Positions 19,933-33,170 of a stretch of 64,000 nucleotides of DNA are shown here, one piece after another. The notes below the pieces were generated by a model. The model ran no database searches, was not told the origin of the DNA, and was given only the letters and a program-made list of their open reading frames with translations. Source of the stretch: Plasmodium coatneyi (taxonomy: Eukaryota; Apicomplexa; Aconoidasida; Haemosporida; Plasmodiidae); NCBI RefSeq assembly GCF_001680005.1, contig NC_033559.1, positions 1,426,001-1,490,000 of the forward strand, written 5' to 3'. The translations under genes were made by a program, and so were the position numbers. The stretch's first letter is position 1; each line of letters starts with the position of its first letter.

Positions 19933-22900
19933 TTAGGAACAAAGTCTTCCCTCCCTAAAACCGGAATCTGAACTTGGAACCTCTTCCTTTGGAACAAAGT
20001 CATCCTCCCTAAATCTGGAATCTGAAATAAGAACCTCTTCCTTAGGAACAAAGTCTTCCTCCGTAAACCCGGAATCTGAACTTGCAACCTGTTCCTTAGG
20101 AGCATTCTCTCCTTCCTTAAAATTGCTTCCCATAAATTCTTGAACCAAAATTTCAAAAAAATCCTCCTGAACCAGTTTGGTGTCCCCTTTTTGGCATTCG
20201 TCTAAGACTTCTAAATGAATATCAATAATCATGCGGCGACCTACACCACGGCGACCAACGCCCTGTTTTTTCCTCCTTTTTATAGGCTTATAACGAGGTT
20301 TTCGCTCCTTTACCAAGGTATATGCATGTGGACCATCTGCCTGGTCGTCCACATCGTCAACAATCTGCTGTTCTAAGGAGGGATCACGTATTTGTGGAGC
20401 CCTTTTGTAACGTTTTCTTGCTTTACGAAGCATTCCAAAGTACTGAACAAAAAAAAAAAAAAAAAAAAAAAGGGGGACAAAATGTTTCTTTAATAGGGAT
20501 GCGAAATGTTTGTCCACGCAACAGTAATTACTACTTCAAACCCTAAAATGTGAAATCCTACATACACACATCCCTAAAATGCGAAATCCCACATCCCCCC
20601 TACTCATTCATTCACACACTCTTTCCTTTTTTTTTTCTTCTAAAAATAATTTTTCCTTTTTTTTTTTTTTTTCCTTTTTCTTCTTTCTTTTTTTTTTCAT
20701 TTCTTCTTTTTTCCTTTTTATTTTTACCTTCCAGAGGAGATAACTTATGACAGAAGTACCAATGAAGACAGGGATTACAGGAAGGTAAGGGGTAAGATCA
20801 GAAGGGTCGATCTTGTTAACAGCCGGAATAACTGCAGGTAACGGTAGTACTGCTGCTGCTGTTGCTGATGGTAGACCTTGTGGTTTTTTACCACCTTGTT
20901 GTGGTGGTCCTTGAGGTTTCCCTGGAGGAGGTGGTCCCTGTGGTAGACCACCCGGTGGACTACCACTCCCCCCAGGTAAACCACCTGGATCACCTGCACC
21001 TTGACCACCAATACCAGCTTGACCACCACTACCAGCTTGACCACCACTACCAGCTTGACTACCAGTACCGGAAGAACCTGGATTCAAGGTTCCATTTGGA
21101 TGAGTGTTACCCTGCTGACTTGGATCTGCTGAAATGCTAACAGCATCCTGACCATATTGCTCGTCGCCCTTAGGTTTCGGTTCATTATCCCCCTTACTAC
21201 TCGTAGTTACCTTCCCTTCTTCACCTGAAGCAGGAGTTGGAGCAGCTAGTGCTGCGAGACCATCTGCACTTCCACCTGAAAAATAAATAAAGAGGGAATG
21301 TTTCCAGTGTAACCGTGGGTAATAGTATTCGGACCTCCACATACACCATGGTGCACACTTTCTATTTTTTATTTTTTTATTTTTTATTTTCTAATTTTTA
21401 ATATTATACTTTTTAATTTTTCTATTTTTTAATTTTTTTACTTCTCTACACTTCTTTCACTTTCTCAATTTTTTTTACACGTCTTAATTTTTTGTACACT
21501 TCCTTTTCACACTTCTTTCACTTGCTACTTTTTTGCAATTTTTTTACTTTTTTACACTTTTTTCACTTTGTAATCTTTTTTACGCGTCCTAATTTTTTTA
21601 CACGTCCTAAATTTTTTACACTTCTAACTTCGTAATTTTTTTTACGAGTCCTAAATTTTGTGTACACTTCTTTCTTTTTTCCTTCTTTAAACTATTTCCT
21701 TTTTCTTTTTTCCCTTTAAACTCTTCCTTCTAACACCCTAAAATGCGAAATACTACATACACACCCCTAAAATGCGAAATACTACATACACACCCCTAAA
21801 ATGCGAAATACTACATACACACCCCTAAAATGCGAAAATCCTACACACACCCACTGATTCATTCATTCACCTTAATTTTTTTTTTTTCTCTCTTTTCTTC
21901 TAATATGAATTTTTTTTTTTTTTTATTATTCCTTTTATTCTTTTCTTTTATTTTTTTTCCTTTCTTCGCATTCACCCCTTCGGGGAATACTTCCCCCTAT
22001 TCTTTATATGTCCACTCTTATTGTTCTTACCTGGAGGTTGTCCTGCAACACCTTTACCTGCTGGAGCTTCAGTGTGGCTAGAATCGGAGGAACCGGGTTG
22101 TCCTGGGTCCTGAGTATTATTTTCTGTAACTGCCACCACACTGACCGTAGCATTACCTGTAGATTCAATAAGATAAGTATCGACCGGATCAGTTTGGAGA
22201 CTCCGAGTTGGAATTTCATCCTTGGGACATGCAATTTCCTTGGGCACCTGGGAAGTATCAACTCCATCCATATCAGGGCAGCTTCCTTTCTTACCTGCTT
22301 CTTGTGTACTTGGTGGAGCTGCTGGTGGTTTGGTTTGACATATGTTATTTAATGCTTTCAGTGCTGGCTGTACTTTTGTATCCCCGTTCTTAGTTGGGTC
22401 GAGCATTTTATCCAACTTCAATTTTATATTATTTCTGTCATTTTCGCAATCTTTACCTGCTGTCTCATTCAACAATGCTTCCTCCACGCTTAGTGTGCAC
22501 TTTTCATAGCTCGTATCCCTTGTGCAAGGAACACAATCACCCTTACGATTATTTTTTTCCTCACACCAATTATCAATCTGTTCATTTCCTTTATCAAACA
22601 TTGATACTATTTTGTCTTCGTCCACGTCTGAACAAGTTGTTTTTATTTTATCTGCATATGCATTCAGGAAGAGGCATCCCACAGTTTGATAAAATATTCT
22701 GTTATTTTTCTTCTGGTTTTCGTACGTTTGTTTCTCTTCTTCCTTAATGCTGTATATATACTGTAAACCTTTAGTAATATATTGACATGCTTTTTTTCTT
22801 GGATCCCTTGCTGCTGCTGCACCATTTTCTCCTGTGGAGTTCTCACATAGGTAGTCGTCCGTTCCATCCCCTTCGGTCATAGCCTTAGACATTTCCCTCA

Positions 22901-25900
22901 ATACTTTTCCGACATCCCCCGCTCCCCAAAATGTACACTACACAGGAAAAAAAAAAAAAAAAGAGGAAGGAAAAGAATGGAATATATATGTATGTATACT
23001 TAAAGTATATACATAATTTATGGTTGTCTCTCCCCCCCACACTTTTTTTTGTCATATGTAGGAAATACGTGGTCCACACAAATGACTTTGAATACAGTGA
23101 ACAATATATTGTTCCCTTATTACCCAATTTTGTTTAATTTTCCAGTTCCCGCTCCAACCTATTCTGTCTTCAAACCATTTAACTGTTACACATTGAGCAC
23201 GGTGACATAAAGAGTTAAGTGTAGAAGTTATAGTAGTTAGAGTTTGTTCTATGTTGATGTCCTCCTCGAGCATTTTCTTCAATTTTTTCCCTATTTTGTC
23301 ATTGTGCTCCTCGCAACTTGCACTTTTTCCTCTATCGACCAGGTCTTCCTTCACGCTTAGTGTGCAACTTGCATAGCTCGTGTCCCTTGTGCAAGTAACA
23401 CAATTACTCTTATCACTATCCTTACACAAAGCATCCTTCTGATAATTTCCTTTCTGAAACATTTCTTGTATTATTCCCTCTGTGATAGGACACATGTGTC
23501 CCTCCGATTTCCTTATGAGGAGATCCGCGTATGCGTTCAAGAAGACACAGGACATAGTTTGATCAAATTGTTGCTTCTCTTTTGCGTTATTCTGCCCTTG
23601 TTTCTGGTCCCTATAAAGTCCATATGTATGCTTTAATCCTCTAACAATGAAGTGGCATGCACTTCTCTCTACTGACGTCATCATTTTAGTTCCCGCCTTT
23701 GTGTCTTCGCATAATTTATCACTCTCCCCTTTATCAGATGTCATAGCATTAGACAGACTCGTCAATTTTCCCTGGACATCATTATTCCAAAATGTACACT
23801 GCACAAATGGAACAAGAAGGGGAAGAGTAGAACATATATGTATATACTTAAAATACTTGCAAGACTTATGGCAATATTCCCATGTTATACGTATTAGACA
23901 CACGGTTCACTGAAATAAAAAGTTGATCACAGTGAATAGCTTTGTTTACTTACCCAGTTTTGTTTTCTCGTGTCTGAATATTTCCTGATCTTAAACCATT
24001 GCGTTGCTACACATTTCACGCGATCACATAATTTACCTTTAGTCTTACAGTCCTCATCTACGAAGGAGGAGGAAGCCGGAAAGAAACAATGAGTGGAAAG
24101 AGATGTCGTAGGAAAGAGCAGAAGTTGTAGAAAGGAGCAGATGTTGTGGTGGAAAAGAGCAGATGTTGTGGTGGAAAAGAGCAGATGTTGTGCTGAAAAA
24201 GAGCAGAAGTTGTGGTGAAAAAGAGCAGAAGTTGTGGACCCTCCTTTGTGTTCTACCTTGTCGGGTTGCTGAGGTGGAGGGTGGGAGTTGTTGGGGTAGT
24301 GGAACATCTTGCCTCGTTGCAGTGTCACCATTGCGTACTGTTTCCCCGACGATCGCCTGTTCTCCTTTCCCTTCTTTTTTTTTCGCTTCGTGCAATTTTG
24401 TCTTTACTTCTTCTACTTGTTCGTTCACTATTGTTTTGGCGTCCTGTATGATCTCTGTTTTCGTTTTCTTCGACTGTGTTTTTTCTTCTGAGTTCCCTTG
24501 ACATGCATCCATTTGTTTTATGTTTTGCATCCAAATTTTAATGTCATCTTTATCGTTGAGCCAGCGTGTTATCTCTTCTTCGACATCCTTTTCTTCCGTT
24601 CTTGATCCGTTCCATTTTTCCCTATTACATTGTATACATTTATCTATGGGACTCCTTATGTTAAAAAGTCCGTTCATATCCCCTAATGCTCCATTTACTG
24701 CATTAAAGATCTTTTTTATGTTGTCCTCCTTCGTACAATCATTATCCAGCAATCTTGTTACAATAACATTTAGCATAGTACATTCCATAAAATGCTTCAA
24801 CGGGTCATCTACTTGCTTTCCATGGGTACCATCTGTTTTTCCCTTTCGGTACATCTTATATAATGTCTGAACAATGATATCACATATCCCTTCATAATCT
24901 GACCACTCCTTCGAGTTATCTATCATGTCACCCCCGCACATTGTCCCTAAAATAGTATTTATTCTATCCTCCTCGTCGGTCTGAGCATCCACAAAATATT
25001 TAGCAAAATCATTAAATATCTTTTCCATGTATTCCCAGAATCCAACCTGGAAGGAAAAGGAAGTTTAAGGGAAAAAGAAGGAAAGGGCTCTAGGGAAGGG
25101 AAAAACTAGCGAATAATAGTAATAGAAAAGGAAAGGAGTAAAGGAAGACGCACTTATAACTTCGTTAAGGGAACATTCCCTCCACTCCTGTACGTGTATC
25201 GTACTTTTTTCCCATTTCGCTTTGCACGTTACTCTTACCAGATCATTCTTGTCTCCCTTCCTCACCCAGTAGCTTACTGCACTAGACCAACGTACATCCC
25301 ATGGTTTGCCACTATTGGCACAGTAATCGTAGGTAGGCTCTTCTGGTTGCTCAGAAACCACTATCAACTTCTCTTTTTTTTCCGGTTCGTCCTCAGGGAT
25401 AATAGGAAGTTCCACATCACCAATTACCAGAAGTAAAGCATCCTTGGCACTTGACCTATAGGAAGAAAGGGAGAGAGAGAAAATACCTTTTTTGAGAAAA
25501 GTACTTTTTCCTTTTTTTTTTTTTTTTTTTTTTTTTTTGCCGTACAACCACTACTTTTTTGAAGCATATATATATATATATATATATATCCATATTGTTT
25601 GTGTACTCCTGTATATACACACACATATATATAAGTAATCGTAATCGTAACCATACCCATCACTTGGAACATGCTTTATTTTAAATCCGCCGGGTCCGAG
25701 AGTATATAAAAATTCCCCCCCACCTGCAGGAGCTCTGCTAGTTTTATCGTCTAATCCACTTTTTGCACTATTTGCTGCATTACCATTTTCCGCTTCGTTC
25801 GTAGGTTGTTGATGTGGTTGTTGGTGATCATTTACTGTTGTTGTTGTTAATCTATCACTCTTATCTTCCTCATTACAATTCTTCTGGAATGGTCCACTAT

Positions 25901-26597
25901 TTATTAATGTTATAACCTTCGTATTTTGCTGTATCATCCTAAGAATAATTGCTAACATTGGCTGATCCAGTACTTTCATAGGATCTAAATGCCCATACTT
26001 ACATCCTTCACATTTAGTTCCTGCACCAGATGCGCCCCACATGTTCTTCATTGTATTGTATACAGTCTCCACAACAGTCCTCTTATCACAGTGCTTATTT
26101 AGGTACAAAGTTGACCATAAATTCAGTGTTACACAGTGTACATACTCTTCCATTTCTTTGTCAATGTCGTGCTGCCCGCATTTAGCTCCTCTAACTTCTT
26201 TTATTTTTAGCAAATTCTGGAGAATAAATTTACAAACTTTCTGTTCTTCTGGCTCTAACTTCCTTTCTCCTAGTGTGAGTGTATCACACCAATCTTCAGC
26301 AATTTCATCATGATCCTTATTATTCTTTCCTCCAAGAAATTCCTTAATCCAGCGTACTATACTCCAGAATAACTTTGTCTGCAATTGGGGACAATATATT
26401 TATATATGTTCCCTATATATTACATATTTATTGTTATTAAGAAGTAATAACATAATTCGTAACTGTAAGATATTCATACTTTACGTGCAATCTATATTAT
26501 ATTGCCATACCTCCCTAGCGACTGGGCTCTGTATCTGTTTATTTCCGTCCAACCACCTTTCCTTCAATTCGTCAAATACACTATTGTTCGAAGCCAT
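19933..26597 (-). CDS. SICAvar: SICAvar-1, schizont-infected cell agglutination variant antigen (nine exons)
   Basis: The exons, in transcript order, are 26597-26511, 26378-25657, 25455-25161, 25046-24257, 24057-23954, 23798-23124, 22937-22031, 21275-20728 and 20442-19933. All phases close, giving about 1545 aa. Exon 1 encodes MASNNSVFDELKERW. Exons 2-7 are cysteine-rich domains; exons 6 and 7 begin CTFW and carry the CVPCTRDTSYxxC/CVTCTRDTSYxxC motif. Exon 8 has a Gly/Pro/Gln-rich stalk and the membrane helix YLPVIPVFIGTSVISYLLW. Exon 9 is the conserved cytoplasmic tail (IDIHLEVLDECQKGD, FFEILVQEFMG). There is no signal peptide, as usual in the family. SICAvar proteins are expressed on the surface of P. 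knowlesi-infected erythrocytes and undergo antigenic variation. The tail ends early by frameshift. Full-length coding looks intact, so it may be functional. Confidence 0.9.
20544..20596. repeat. Telomere-like 29-bp repeat copies in SICAvar-1 intron 8
   Basis: There are two imperfect copies of the CCCTAAAATGYGAAATCC unit. The same unit forms a longer array in intron 8 of SICAvar-3 and further copies in intron 7 of this gene. Confidence 0.6.
21737..21850. repeat. Tandem CCCTAAAATGCGAAATACTACATACACAC repeat in SICAvar-1 intron 7
   Basis: Four near-identical copies of a unit just under 30 bp begin CCCTAAAATGCGAAAT and end in an ACATACACAC-type stretch. The array lies in intron 7, between the last cysteine-rich exon and the stalk/membrane exon. 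Confidence 0.75.
24112..24240. repeat. 22-bp tandem repeat in SICAvar-1 intron 4
   Basis: About six imperfect copies of GAGCAGATGTTGTGGTGGAAAA lie between exons 4 and 5. They remain open in several frames, which makes exon 4 look longer than it is, but the GTAGAA donor after 24257 and the CGTAG acceptor before 24057 close phase and mark it as intron. Confidence 0.7.
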
Positions 26598-27190
26598 TTC
26601 TTTTTTTTTTTTTATTCCCCCCCACTACAACAATTTATTCAATAACTGCGTTATTTATCAAATTAGAAATAGTACTGCCTCAAATTCTGCGTGGAACACA
26701 TTCTTTCTGCCTCACCTATATTAACATTTTTTGGACTAAGTACTTCCAATCATACAAAATTTCCCCTTTTTCTCCTTGTTCTTTTTTTCCCTCTTTTCCT
26801 TATTCATTTTTAAAAGCATCATTGTATATTATATATATATTCCTTAGGCACGATACTTATTTCTCCTTTTTTTCATTTTGTTTTGTATACAACTTTTACA
26901 CTTAAGCTTAACACAATGTTCCTTTCGTAGTTGGGCGCATTCACATGAATTTTGCTCTCACAAAATTAGTGTGAGTTGTTCACCACAGGAAAAAATGGTA
27001 CAACAAATTATTGTCAGAGAAAAAAAATATTACGCATGCTAGAATTGTTAAATCTACAATTTTTCCATTAAAATTATTAGGAACACCTTGTTAATAAATT
27101 ACGAACAACACATTGTGAATAAATTGCGAACAACAGGAGAGAGAAGAATGTTCCCGCACCGATCGGAAGGGAACAAAAGTGTCGCCGTAA

Positions 27191-27301
27191 TGGAATTCTC
27201 ACCCGCAATATGGGGAAAATTCACCGGTAATATGAAAAATTCAGCCGCAATATGGGACAAATTTCATCCCCAATATGGAGAATTTCATCTGTAATATGGG
27301 A
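27191..27301. repeat. AATATGG / AATTTCA short tandem repeat cluster
   Basis: About five imperfect units of 20-24 bp, each combining a GGAATTTCAYC-like half with a CGCAATATGG-like half. It lies about 0.6 kb upstream of the SICAvar-1 start. Confidence 0.65.
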
Positions 27302-28642
27302 AAATTTTTTTTTTTTTTTGCTCAATATGTGAATTTATGTATACACCGCTCTTGTAAAAATACTCTCTCCCGTGTATATCCTAAATTTATATTTTCTTGA
27401 ACAAGTATTAAAAATAATAAAAGAAAAGAAAAAAACACTGGAGCACCCCATTCCATTACGCTCCAATATTTACCAATATATGTTGTGTAGAACTTCATAT
27501 TTATTCAACATTGAATTAATTCCCAAAGGGTGATTTTTTCTTTTTTTTCCTTCCCTTCTATTCATTTTCCCTAAATATAAATTAAAAGGAACTGTCAAAA
27601 TAAATAATTGCCATATGCGGAACACGTCAAGGAATAAAACCAGGAGGAAATTTTCTCCAAAGAAAAAGAATGTTCACTGAATTTTGTAACAGAAATTTGT
27701 TTACAAATTTGTTACAAAGTAATTTTATTAAATAAATTATCACAGAAATTCTTTACCTGGACCTTTTAGAAGTATCTACTCTAAAGAAGTGTGTCAGGAA
27801 GGGAGTTCGTAGTATTTGCCGCTAGCGCTATAAATTTAATCGTGCCCATAGCACTATTCTATATGTAAAACACCGCACGAAAAGTTAGAAGGGAACGTTC
27901 TTCCAGAATTATCAAAATATATAATACGACAATACGGGGCACATTATACTGTACCCCCTCTACTTACATTAATCCACTACTAATACGAACATGAGCACTG
28001 TACCCATCTTCCCCTTTGTCAATATGAAACATTCCCTATGTTTAGTTATTATTAGTATGCATCAGTTCCTCGTCCAGCTTGGAAGGAATTTTCTACATTC
28101 TTAGATCTTACAGCTATTCTTCCTATAATGGAACCTACATAAATATTCATCCCGGTTTTCCAGTTTATACTATAGTTGCCCCCTCTCTTACATATTCTTT
28201 TTGTGCTATAATTATTATTTTCACTTAAAATTTAAGGTTCCTCAACTACTGTACTTATTTGTGTATAACACCTCCCTCCGTTCCCATTACTCTATATTTG
28301 TCCACAAATATAGTATTATACATACTATCCATTATGTTTCTATGTGAACGGTTCCCATTCCTTCCGGACTTAGACGTAGTATCATAGAACTGAACATCCC
28401 TTAAATTTTCCCGCTCACTTCTCAAAGATATGAGCAACCATCATCAGGAACACCCTAACACATTCTACACTACACTTACTTGTGCAAATTAATATGAACA
28501 TGCTTCACATTATTTATGCACAAGGAGCGGGGTAGCACAAGTAGTAGGAACATTTGTAAGATAGGGGAACTTATGCCGCCACTTTCATGTTCCTACTACT
28601 TCCTTCACATATGCTACGAGTCATGTTGTATCTACTGTCATT

Positions 28643-28735
28643 TAATATTTATTAGAACTCTTAAGAGGAGTGCACCATATGTTTTATTTCCCCCCACATA
28701 TGGTGCACTCCTCTTAAGAGTTCTAATAAATATTA
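28643..28735. repeat. Perfect 39-bp inverted repeat with 15-base spacer
   Basis: The left arm 28643-28681 is the exact reverse complement of the right arm 28697-28735; the spacer 28682-28696 is T- and C-rich. The arms contain CTCTTAAGAG and GTGCAC. The structure could form a long hairpin in RNA from either strand or a cruciform in DNA. It lies between the divergent SICAvar-1 and KIR-1 genes. No open frame explains it. A transposon footprint or an assembly artefact are alternatives. Confidence 0.9.
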
Positions 28736-30823
28736 CACAGTCCTATATACTCCGCTGTATAACTTACCCTTTACTCACTTATAGTAGGTACACAACATAA
28801 TTTGTACTTCTTCCCCTGTCCCTTAGGATTCTCTATGTATGTGGTTCTTGCACATATATGCGCCCTTAGTGTAACGCAACAGATGCCTCCCACAATATTA
28901 ATATTAGTAAAATTCTCCCTCTTCTTATTTTTCCTTCAATCATTTTTATTACTTCCTAGGGAGCCAAATAAAATGTTGTTTATAGAGCATAGTGTAACAA
29001 ATTGTGTATGTCTCCCTGCTAAACATATACAGACTTTTCCAGCCAAAAGAGGAGTTTGTCATTTCCCACATATATGTTTTCTAATACTATAAGCATTTTT
29101 ACACTATAATATTGTACTGTTGTTAGGGAGTTTATGATATTACACCAACTTCCTTTTACTAGGTATATTATTTCTTTATTTGAATAGTCCATTCTCTCCT
29201 ACTATATTCCTTTTAGTCTGAAGGAAATGGCTTAAATGCGCGCACATTCCTTACCCTCCTGGATAAGTGATGCATTCTAATTCCTTCCAGCGTGCACAAA
29301 TTCCTGTCTACTTGCTCTTACCTTCATACTGCACGGTAACTTCTACACTATGCAGTGTACAGAAGAATTTCTTCCCACGGAAAAATTTACAAGAAATAGG
29401 GGCGCCCTACCTACACTAACCTATTGTAGTCTGTTGCTACGAATATTCGAACGCATCATCATGCAATAGTATTTGTGTGACGGTCCCTCCTTCCAAATGT
29501 TAATCTAACATTGCAGGAGTTAGTTTCTCCTTAATATATATAATATCATCAGTATATACGCCCATTACCTTTTTCTTCCCTGGCCCTATATATTTGTTCT
29601 TTATTCTATTACTGCCTGGTAGATCATAGTAATTATTATTCGTCCCATTGTTCGTACCTACTCTGTTGACATTTAATTGAAGTTCCCTTGCCCCCACCCG
29701 CGCCCTTTTTAGAATGGCAAACTTCTATTCAGAGAAAATTTTTCCGATCCTTTTCACCCTGAATCTTCTCAAACCTTTTAACCCTCCCTAAAAACATTTT
29801 AACACTCCATAAAACTTTCCTAAACCATTCTAACAACCTCCTCTGAACGCCTTTGAACCTTTTCAAACCTCCCTCAACCTTTTTATTCCTGAAAGCTTCT
29901 TTGAACCACCTTCCTGTACACAATTTGTGTATACACCAAAAATGGAAACATATAGGTACTTTTCTCCCCCCCCGGGAAAGTTTCCTAAAATTTAAATCAG
30001 AAAGAAGGGAAAGGAAAAAAAGTAGTACGCACATTAGTATATAGAAATGTAGTATGCGTTAAAAGAAAAAAAAGAACGGAAGGAAGGACGGTTAGCTCAA
30101 GTTCAAATGGTATAATTAATGTATTTATACTGTATAAGTTAATTATAATATGTTCATCGGCAAAAGGAAGAGGAAGGAAGAAAATGCAAAGAAAAGGGAA
30201 AGGGGAAGAAGTCGTTCTTATATTTGAGTGATTATGAGCAGGGAGGAAAAGGGAGGGAGGTCATACAACAGAGACTGATATTATGAGATGTGCTCCGTAT
30301 ATTTTTTTTTCCATATATGTATTCCGTGTAACTCTCCCTGTACTATATCGTTCTTCCTTTTATTTGTTACGTTAATAATCGTTACGAATTATGAATGAAT
30401 ATACACATATAAAAAGCGTGGCAGGAGGGTAGAATGTGCTCTCTATGCACATGCATATGAACTGTATACTAAACATATGTATGATAACATCTTTTAACAA
30501 CCACCTCTCCTCCATTTTAAAAATAATAACAATTAAAAGCACAAATGAATAAATATTACATGCTAAAAGTTCCTATTAAAAAAAAAAAAAAAAAAAAAAA
30601 ATAGAAAAATTTACACATACACTTCCTTCCTTCACCCTTTTTATATTGAATGTATGAATACATATATATAAAGGAACAACACGAGCACATTTTATATAAA
30701 ACATATATATATAATTCACATTATACATATATACAACAACTACAAAAGAGAAGAAAAATATATACAACACACAACCCTTTTATAACATATAAATTTACTA
30801 TATACGAAGAATACGTAATAACA

Positions 30824-33170
30824 ATGTCAGCAGGAGGGGTAAGGGAAAGAATATTAAGGAGAAGACAATGTTGGAAAGAAGAAAAGAAATAGAGAGAAGA
30901 GAATGGTAGAAGGGTGTAAGGGGGGGGGATATTTCCCCCGCACACACTCCATCCTAACAATATTCCTTCCTTCTGTGTAGAAGACATTTGAATAATATGT
31001 ACACATATAATAAGCACACATAATACTTTTTGTACATGTTGCGATGTAATAGTATTACTAAAATAAAGAATAAATGACTAGGGACACACTTATAATTAAA
31101 TACATGCCACCCCACTCCACCAATTCCACACATTTACAGTTTACATTTTTAAGTGAATTACCTTCCGAAAAATATTTCTACAAACCATTTAAGGAAAGCG
31201 TCTCCACGGACTGTAAAGATGACACCAAAACCAATAGTATACAGAGCGAGCTAAATTCATGTTGCGACGGTAAAATTTCAACTTTAACTTACCAGATAGA
31301 AAAGGTCATCTGCTTTGTGTCCAACATGAAACCTTACCAACAATATCCACACTATAAAGACCGTTGGCATTTTCTCTATTATTGGGTAGGAGAACAAATA
31401 TGGAACGCACTGAAGAGTGACGTAAGTAAAACTGGCCAGTTTACAAGCTGCCTTAAGTCGGTTTGCGAAATTATACAGAAAAAATGTCAAGGTGAAGGTG
31501 ATAGTGCACATGAACATGGAAAATGTGAACTTACTTGTCACAATATTGACCACAGCACTTTCACTAATAGAAAAGAATTCTTTGACTTCACCAAAAATTA
31601 TAATGATATAAAGTATTATGTATACAGCGGTGCGACAGACTGCAAAGCGAAGTGGTCCCCTTACAAGAAGAACATCGAATCAGCATGTACTGAAGTGCAA
31701 AAATATTGCGGGGAGGGGGGGGACGGTAAAACAGGGGGGGATCCATATTGTGAAGGTTCTTATGAGAACCATAAACTCCAATGTGGGATGCATCTAAAAA
31801 TATTGGAGTGCAAATCAGAAAATCCAGAACAAGAGGACGACGATGAGATATGTCCTTTTGAGAATACAAATCCACCTACCTCCGTAATCCACGAAGCTGT
31901 TCGTCAAGCCACCACCACTTCTTCCATCTCTTCCATAATTGGCACACTCGGAATGACCGCTGTTCCTTTTTTTTTATATAAGGTAATATAATAGATACAA
32001 TTACCACTACAATTAAAAGTGAAATAATATTCCTTCTACCCCTATCCCCCGTCCCTCCTTAGACCCCTTCCTTCTCAACCTTTCCTTACTTGGACAGCCT
32101 TCCTTCCTCCTCCTTAGACCCTCCTTCCCTTCCGTAGACCCCCTACCTTCCTTCCTTATACTCTTTCTTCCTCCTTAGACACTTTCCTTTCCTTCCTCCT
32201 CTTTAGACCTTCCTTAGATCCTTTACTTCCTTAGAACCTTCCTTCTAACCCCCTCATCCTTCAATCCAATACCCCTAACACCCTGCGTTCTAATACCCCT
32301 GAACCTTTATTCTAACCCTCTCATCCTTCTAACCCATTCCTTCTACCACCCTAACAACCTTCCTTCGACCTTCCACCCCTAACAAACTTCCTTCCACCTA
32401 CCACGACCACCCCTAACAACCTTCCTTCCATCCCCAAAAAAACTTCCTTCCTTAGACCCTCCTTTCCTTCCACCCCCTAAGACCCTTTCTTCCTTTCTCC
32501 TCCTTAGACCATCCTTCCTTCCTCCTTCTACCCCTTCCTTCCTTCTTCCTCCTTCTTACATCACCATTCCTCCTCCTTTCCTTAGGAGGGTTCTTCCCTT
32601 CCCTTCCTTTCCTTTCCTTCCTCCTCCTTTCCTTTTCTTTCCTTCTTATTCCTTCCTCCTTCCTTAGACCCACCTTTCCTTCCTTAGACCTCCATTTCCT
32701 TTCCTTCCTCCTCCATAGGCACTTCCTTCCTTCTAACCCCCATCATCCTTAGACCCCTTCCCCTCACTATTTCAACCCTCCCCTAACCCCCTTTCCTTCT
32801 AATAACCTTCCTTCCACCTAAGACCAACCACCTAACAACATTCCTTCCCTTAGGAAGTACCTTTCCTTCCACCTACGACCCTAACAATCTTCCTTCCCTT
32901 CAGTATAAACCATGGTCTACTTGGTTTGGTAACCATTCCTCTGGAGGAGGAAGAAGCACAAGAAAGAGAAGATCAAACCAACAGGAATTTGACGAATTAA
33001 CAGAAACTTCCACAGTGGATTTCACAGCAAGTTCGGAAACAAGTTCCATACTTAATCCCACTACAGTAAGTTCTCCTGCTGCGTACAACACAAGACAGCC
33101 TACCGGAGGAAGAGAAAGAAGAAATAATAATGCGGGGGGTCGCGGGATGGTAGGTTATCAAAACATGTGA
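30824..33170 (+). CDS. KIR: KIR-1, knowlesi interspersed repeat (pir superfamily) protein, single ectodomain
   Basis: There are three exons: 30824-30838 (MSAGG), 31140-31982 and 32904-33170. The donors are GTAAGG and GTAATA and the acceptors TTTACAG and CTTCAG; all are phase 0, giving 374 aa. The ectodomain is cysteine-rich with the pir-type FLYYWVGEQIW motif (near 31372-31404) and paired cysteines in CELTCHNID. A membrane helix (SSIIGTLGMTAVPFFLYK) ends exon 2. Exon 3 encodes a basic, serine/threonine-rich cytoplasmic tail (RRSTRKRRSNQQEFDELTE). No signal peptide is present. KIR proteins are predicted infected-cell surface antigens, and some carry stretches matching host CD99; none was noticed here. 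It is the only island gene on the + strand. The second intron (about 0.9 kb) is a long pyrimidine tract. Confidence 0.88.
31995..32903. repeat. Pyrimidine-rich CCTTCCTTAGACC tract (KIR-1 intron 2)
   Basis: About 0.9 kb of imperfect CCTTCCTTAGACCC and CCCTAACAACCTTCCTTC phrases on the + strand fill the intron between the membrane and tail exons. The tract is on the sense strand of this gene, unlike in the - strand KIR genes. Confidence 0.8.

Larger units (their letters stand above)
26598..30823. promoter_or_regulatory. Divergent 5' region between SICAvar-1 and KIR-1
   Basis: About 4.2 kb without a convincing gene separates the starts of SICAvar-1 (-) and KIR-1 (+), so it should hold both promoters and 5' UTRs. 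It contains two copies of a 24-bp AATAAATTRCGAACAACA-type repeat (27088-27136), a GCAATATGG repeat cluster (27191-27301), a perfect inverted repeat (28643-28735) and a poly(A) run of about 25 at 30577-30601. Individual promoter elements cannot be assigned from sequence alone. Confidence 0.5.

Noticed and set aside
24054..24256. Extension of SICAvar-1 exon 4 through the 22-bp repeat
   Set aside because: The repeat is open by chance; the GTAGAA donor and next acceptor close phase and restore the usual exon 5.
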